From contig WFMX01000049.1 in assembly GCA_015488875.1 (NCBI GenBank), forward strand, positions 1 through 16,625: DNA of 16,625 nucleotides. Direction: 5' to 3'. Below are positions 15,352 through 16,625 of the stretch, piece after piece; the stretch's first letter is position 1, and the number at the start of each line of letters is the position of its first letter. Below the pieces are notes generated by a model. That model was not told the DNA's origin. It worked only from the letters and a program-made list of their open reading frames with translations, and did not search any database. The stretch is from Campylobacterota bacterium. Lineage in GTDB: Bacteria; Campylobacterota; Campylobacteria; Campylobacterales; Sulfurovaceae. The position numbers and the translations under genes were made by a program.

Positions 15352-16104
15352 TTAAGGAGTTTTTATAAAAAATTGTGGAATTTTGGATATATTTTTAAAA
15401 AATAGTGAATATATGTTTCCTACTTGGTTGAGATGCATAGCTTTTAAGTCTTCCCTACTCTTCTGTATAATATTTTTGATACTTTTGTTGCTCTTTCCCC
15501 CTGTCTTCATCCTAACTAATACTTCAGGTATATATGAGGTAGTTATCTTCGCCTTGGACAAAAAACGAATCATCAAATCATAATCAGCAGCTATCTTGAA
15601 GTCAGTATCGAAATAACCAAATTTTTCGTATATGTATCTCTTGACATAAAATGTAGGATGAGGTGGCATCCATCCTCTTTGTAGTTTTGACCGATCGTAC
15701 TCCCTACTCTTCCAATACCTCACCACGAAATCTATATCGTCTCTCTTGACATAAACCAAATCGCCATATACAGAGTCGCAGTCACAGCTATCAAATCTAT
15801 CTACGATCTTCTCAACAGTATATCTATCTTCAAAGATATCATCAGAGTTCAGAAAACCTATAATATCCCCTGTAGCTAACGCTATGCCTTTATTGTGTCC
15901 TTCGTATATACCATTGTCAAATTCAGATACAAATATAGTGATCTTCTCTTCATATCTTTTGATGATATCTATGCTACCGTCTGTCGAGGCGGCATCTATG
16001 ACGATATACTCTATATCATCATATGTTTGCAAGAGTACAGACTCTATGGTGTCCTCTATGGTATCTTTAGCATTAAAAACTGATGTGATGATGGATACTC
16101 TCAA
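15352..16104 (-). CDS. GT2 family glycosyltransferase (WcaA/WcaE-like)
   Basis: Predicted cytoplasmic GT-A fold sugar transferase of 250 residues for a surface polysaccharide or glycan; the sugar is unknown. The family pattern is complete: VSIITSVFNAKDTIEDTIESV, then IEYIVIDAASTDGS, the NKGIALATGDIIGFLNSDD metal site, GWMPPHPTFYVKR, and FKIAADYDLMIRFL. The start is a TTG at 16104 that overlaps the TGA stop of the upstream acyltransferase gene (TTGA), with AAAGG about ten bases before it; this places the family N-terminus at residue 2. The overlap implies coupled translation and a shared pathway. No terminator separates it from the FadL-like gene. Confidence 0.9.
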   Translation of the reverse strand: MRVSIITSVFNAKDTIEDTIESVLLQTYDDIEYIVIDAASTDGSIDIIKRYEEKITIFVSEFDNGIYEGHNKGIALATGDIIGFLNSDDIFEDRYTVEKIVDRFDSCDCDSVYGDLVYVKRDDIDFVVRYWKSREYDRSKLQRGWMPPHPTFYVKRYIYEKFGYFDTDFKIAADYDLMIRFLSKAKITTSYIPEVLVRMKTGGKSNKSIKNIIQKSREDLKAMHLNQVGNIYSLFFKNISKIPQFFIKTP

Positions 16105-16625
16105 TTCATCTGCCTTTTTCGTTTTTCTTTAGCTGGATTACCTTGATATACAGTATATGGAGCTAAGTCACTTATCGCCACTGATCCCACAGTCAGCACA
16201 CTATGGCTATGACAATTTACGCCACTGGTGACAATCGCCTTGGCCCCTATCCAGACACCATCTTCTAAGATTATATCTCCGAGCTTCAGATCAAATCCTT
16301 TTTTTGTATAGTCATGGCTTGCAGTCAATATATATGCACCTTGTGACAGTACAACATTATCCCCTATAGTTACTTTAGCCAAATTGTCTATCCAAACCTC
16401 TTCACCTACCCAACAATAATCACCTAAAATTAAAAACCAAGGGTATTTAATGTTTATGTTTGGCTTAATGACCACTCTTTGACCTATCGTTGCACCAAAT
16501 AGTCTCAAAAGAGCTACTTTTGTGGCAGATGGATATGGTATCCATATTTTGAAAAATAGTATACTAGTCAAATACCATAAAACTCTCTTGATGATGTGTC
16601 CAGGATCATATCTATTATTGTTATA
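16101..16625 (-). CDS. WcaF-like hexapeptide acyltransferase, 5' end outside the window
   Basis: Predicted O-acetyltransferase of the left-handed beta-helix family, decorating a sugar of a surface polysaccharide with acetyl from acetyl-CoA. The visible 174 codons are open to the right edge; the upstream residues YNNNRYDPGHIIKRVLWYL continue the family N-terminus, so the in-frame TTG at 16571 is internal and the gene is truncated by the window. Hexapeptide turns run through IGQRVVIKP, IGDNVVLSQGAYILT and WIGAKAIVTSGV. The active-site region ASHDY and the C-terminal LTVGSVAISDLAPYTVYQGNPAKE are as in WcaF. It overlaps the following GT2 gene through TTGA. Only the first few residues should be missing. 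Confidence 0.88.
   Translation of the reverse strand, partial: YNNNRYDPGHIIKRVLWYLTSILFFKIWIPYPSATKVALLRLFGATIGQRVVIKPNINIKYPWFLILGDYCWVGEEVWIDNLAKVTIGDNVVLSQGAYILTASHDYTKKGFDLKLGDIILEDGVWIGAKAIVTSGVNCHSHSVLTVGSVAISDLAPYTVYQGNPAKEKRKRQMN

Noticed and set aside
16569..16571. TTG as start of the WcaF-like gene
   Set aside because: The frame stays open to the window edge, and the 18 upstream codons continue the family N-terminus, so the true start lies outside.

Overview
The window looks like chromosomal DNA from a Campylobacterota (epsilonproteobacterial) organism, most likely a Sulfurovum- or Sulfurimonas-like bacterium. This is inferred from the proteins. A full-length PglB oligosaccharyltransferase follows the Campylobacter jejuni protein almost motif for motif, the SerS and AddB variants are of the epsilon type, and the DNA is AT-rich with heavy use of ATA, AGA and CTA codons. 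No insertion sequence, phage gene, CRISPR array, rRNA or tRNA was recognised.

Layout, left to right. Positions 1-418 hold no convincing gene but contain a long imperfect hairpin and short repeats. A promoter at about 419-427 drives a plus-strand pair: an 83-aa protein of unknown function and aroK (shikimate kinase). A compact minus-strand operon, serS - DUF1801-like gene - siroheme synthase N-domain, converges on it; an imperfect inverted repeat lies between the 3' ends. Next, also on the minus strand, come a GT2 glycosyltransferase and pglB, ending at a hairpin (3556-3588). addB runs divergently on the plus strand (6778-9198) and converges on a second tight minus-strand operon: SpoU-family rRNA methyltransferase - RodZ-like membrane protein - alaC-type aminotransferase - hom - yajQ. 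Upstream of that operon, on the same strand, lie a FadL/OmpP1-type outer-membrane channel, then a second GT2 glycosyltransferase and a WcaF-like acyltransferase whose 5' end runs off the right edge.

How the genes relate: most are housekeeping genes (translation, aromatic, threonine/methionine and alanine metabolism, siroheme, recombination). Surface biology is the recurring secondary theme: protein N-glycosylation (pglB and GT2), an outer-membrane hydrophobe channel, and a polysaccharide locus entering from the right. Within operons, ribosome-binding sites are commonly embedded in the stop codon of the preceding gene, so translational coupling looks widespread.

I did not find a clearly new multi-gene system. 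The points most worth checking are the orphan pglB with its predicted acidic sequon, the small HicB-like protein ahead of aroK, possible leaderless starts of addB and the rRNA methyltransferase, the TTG start of the first glycosyltransferase, the RodZ-like protein inside an amino-acid operon, and the structured 5' non-coding region.
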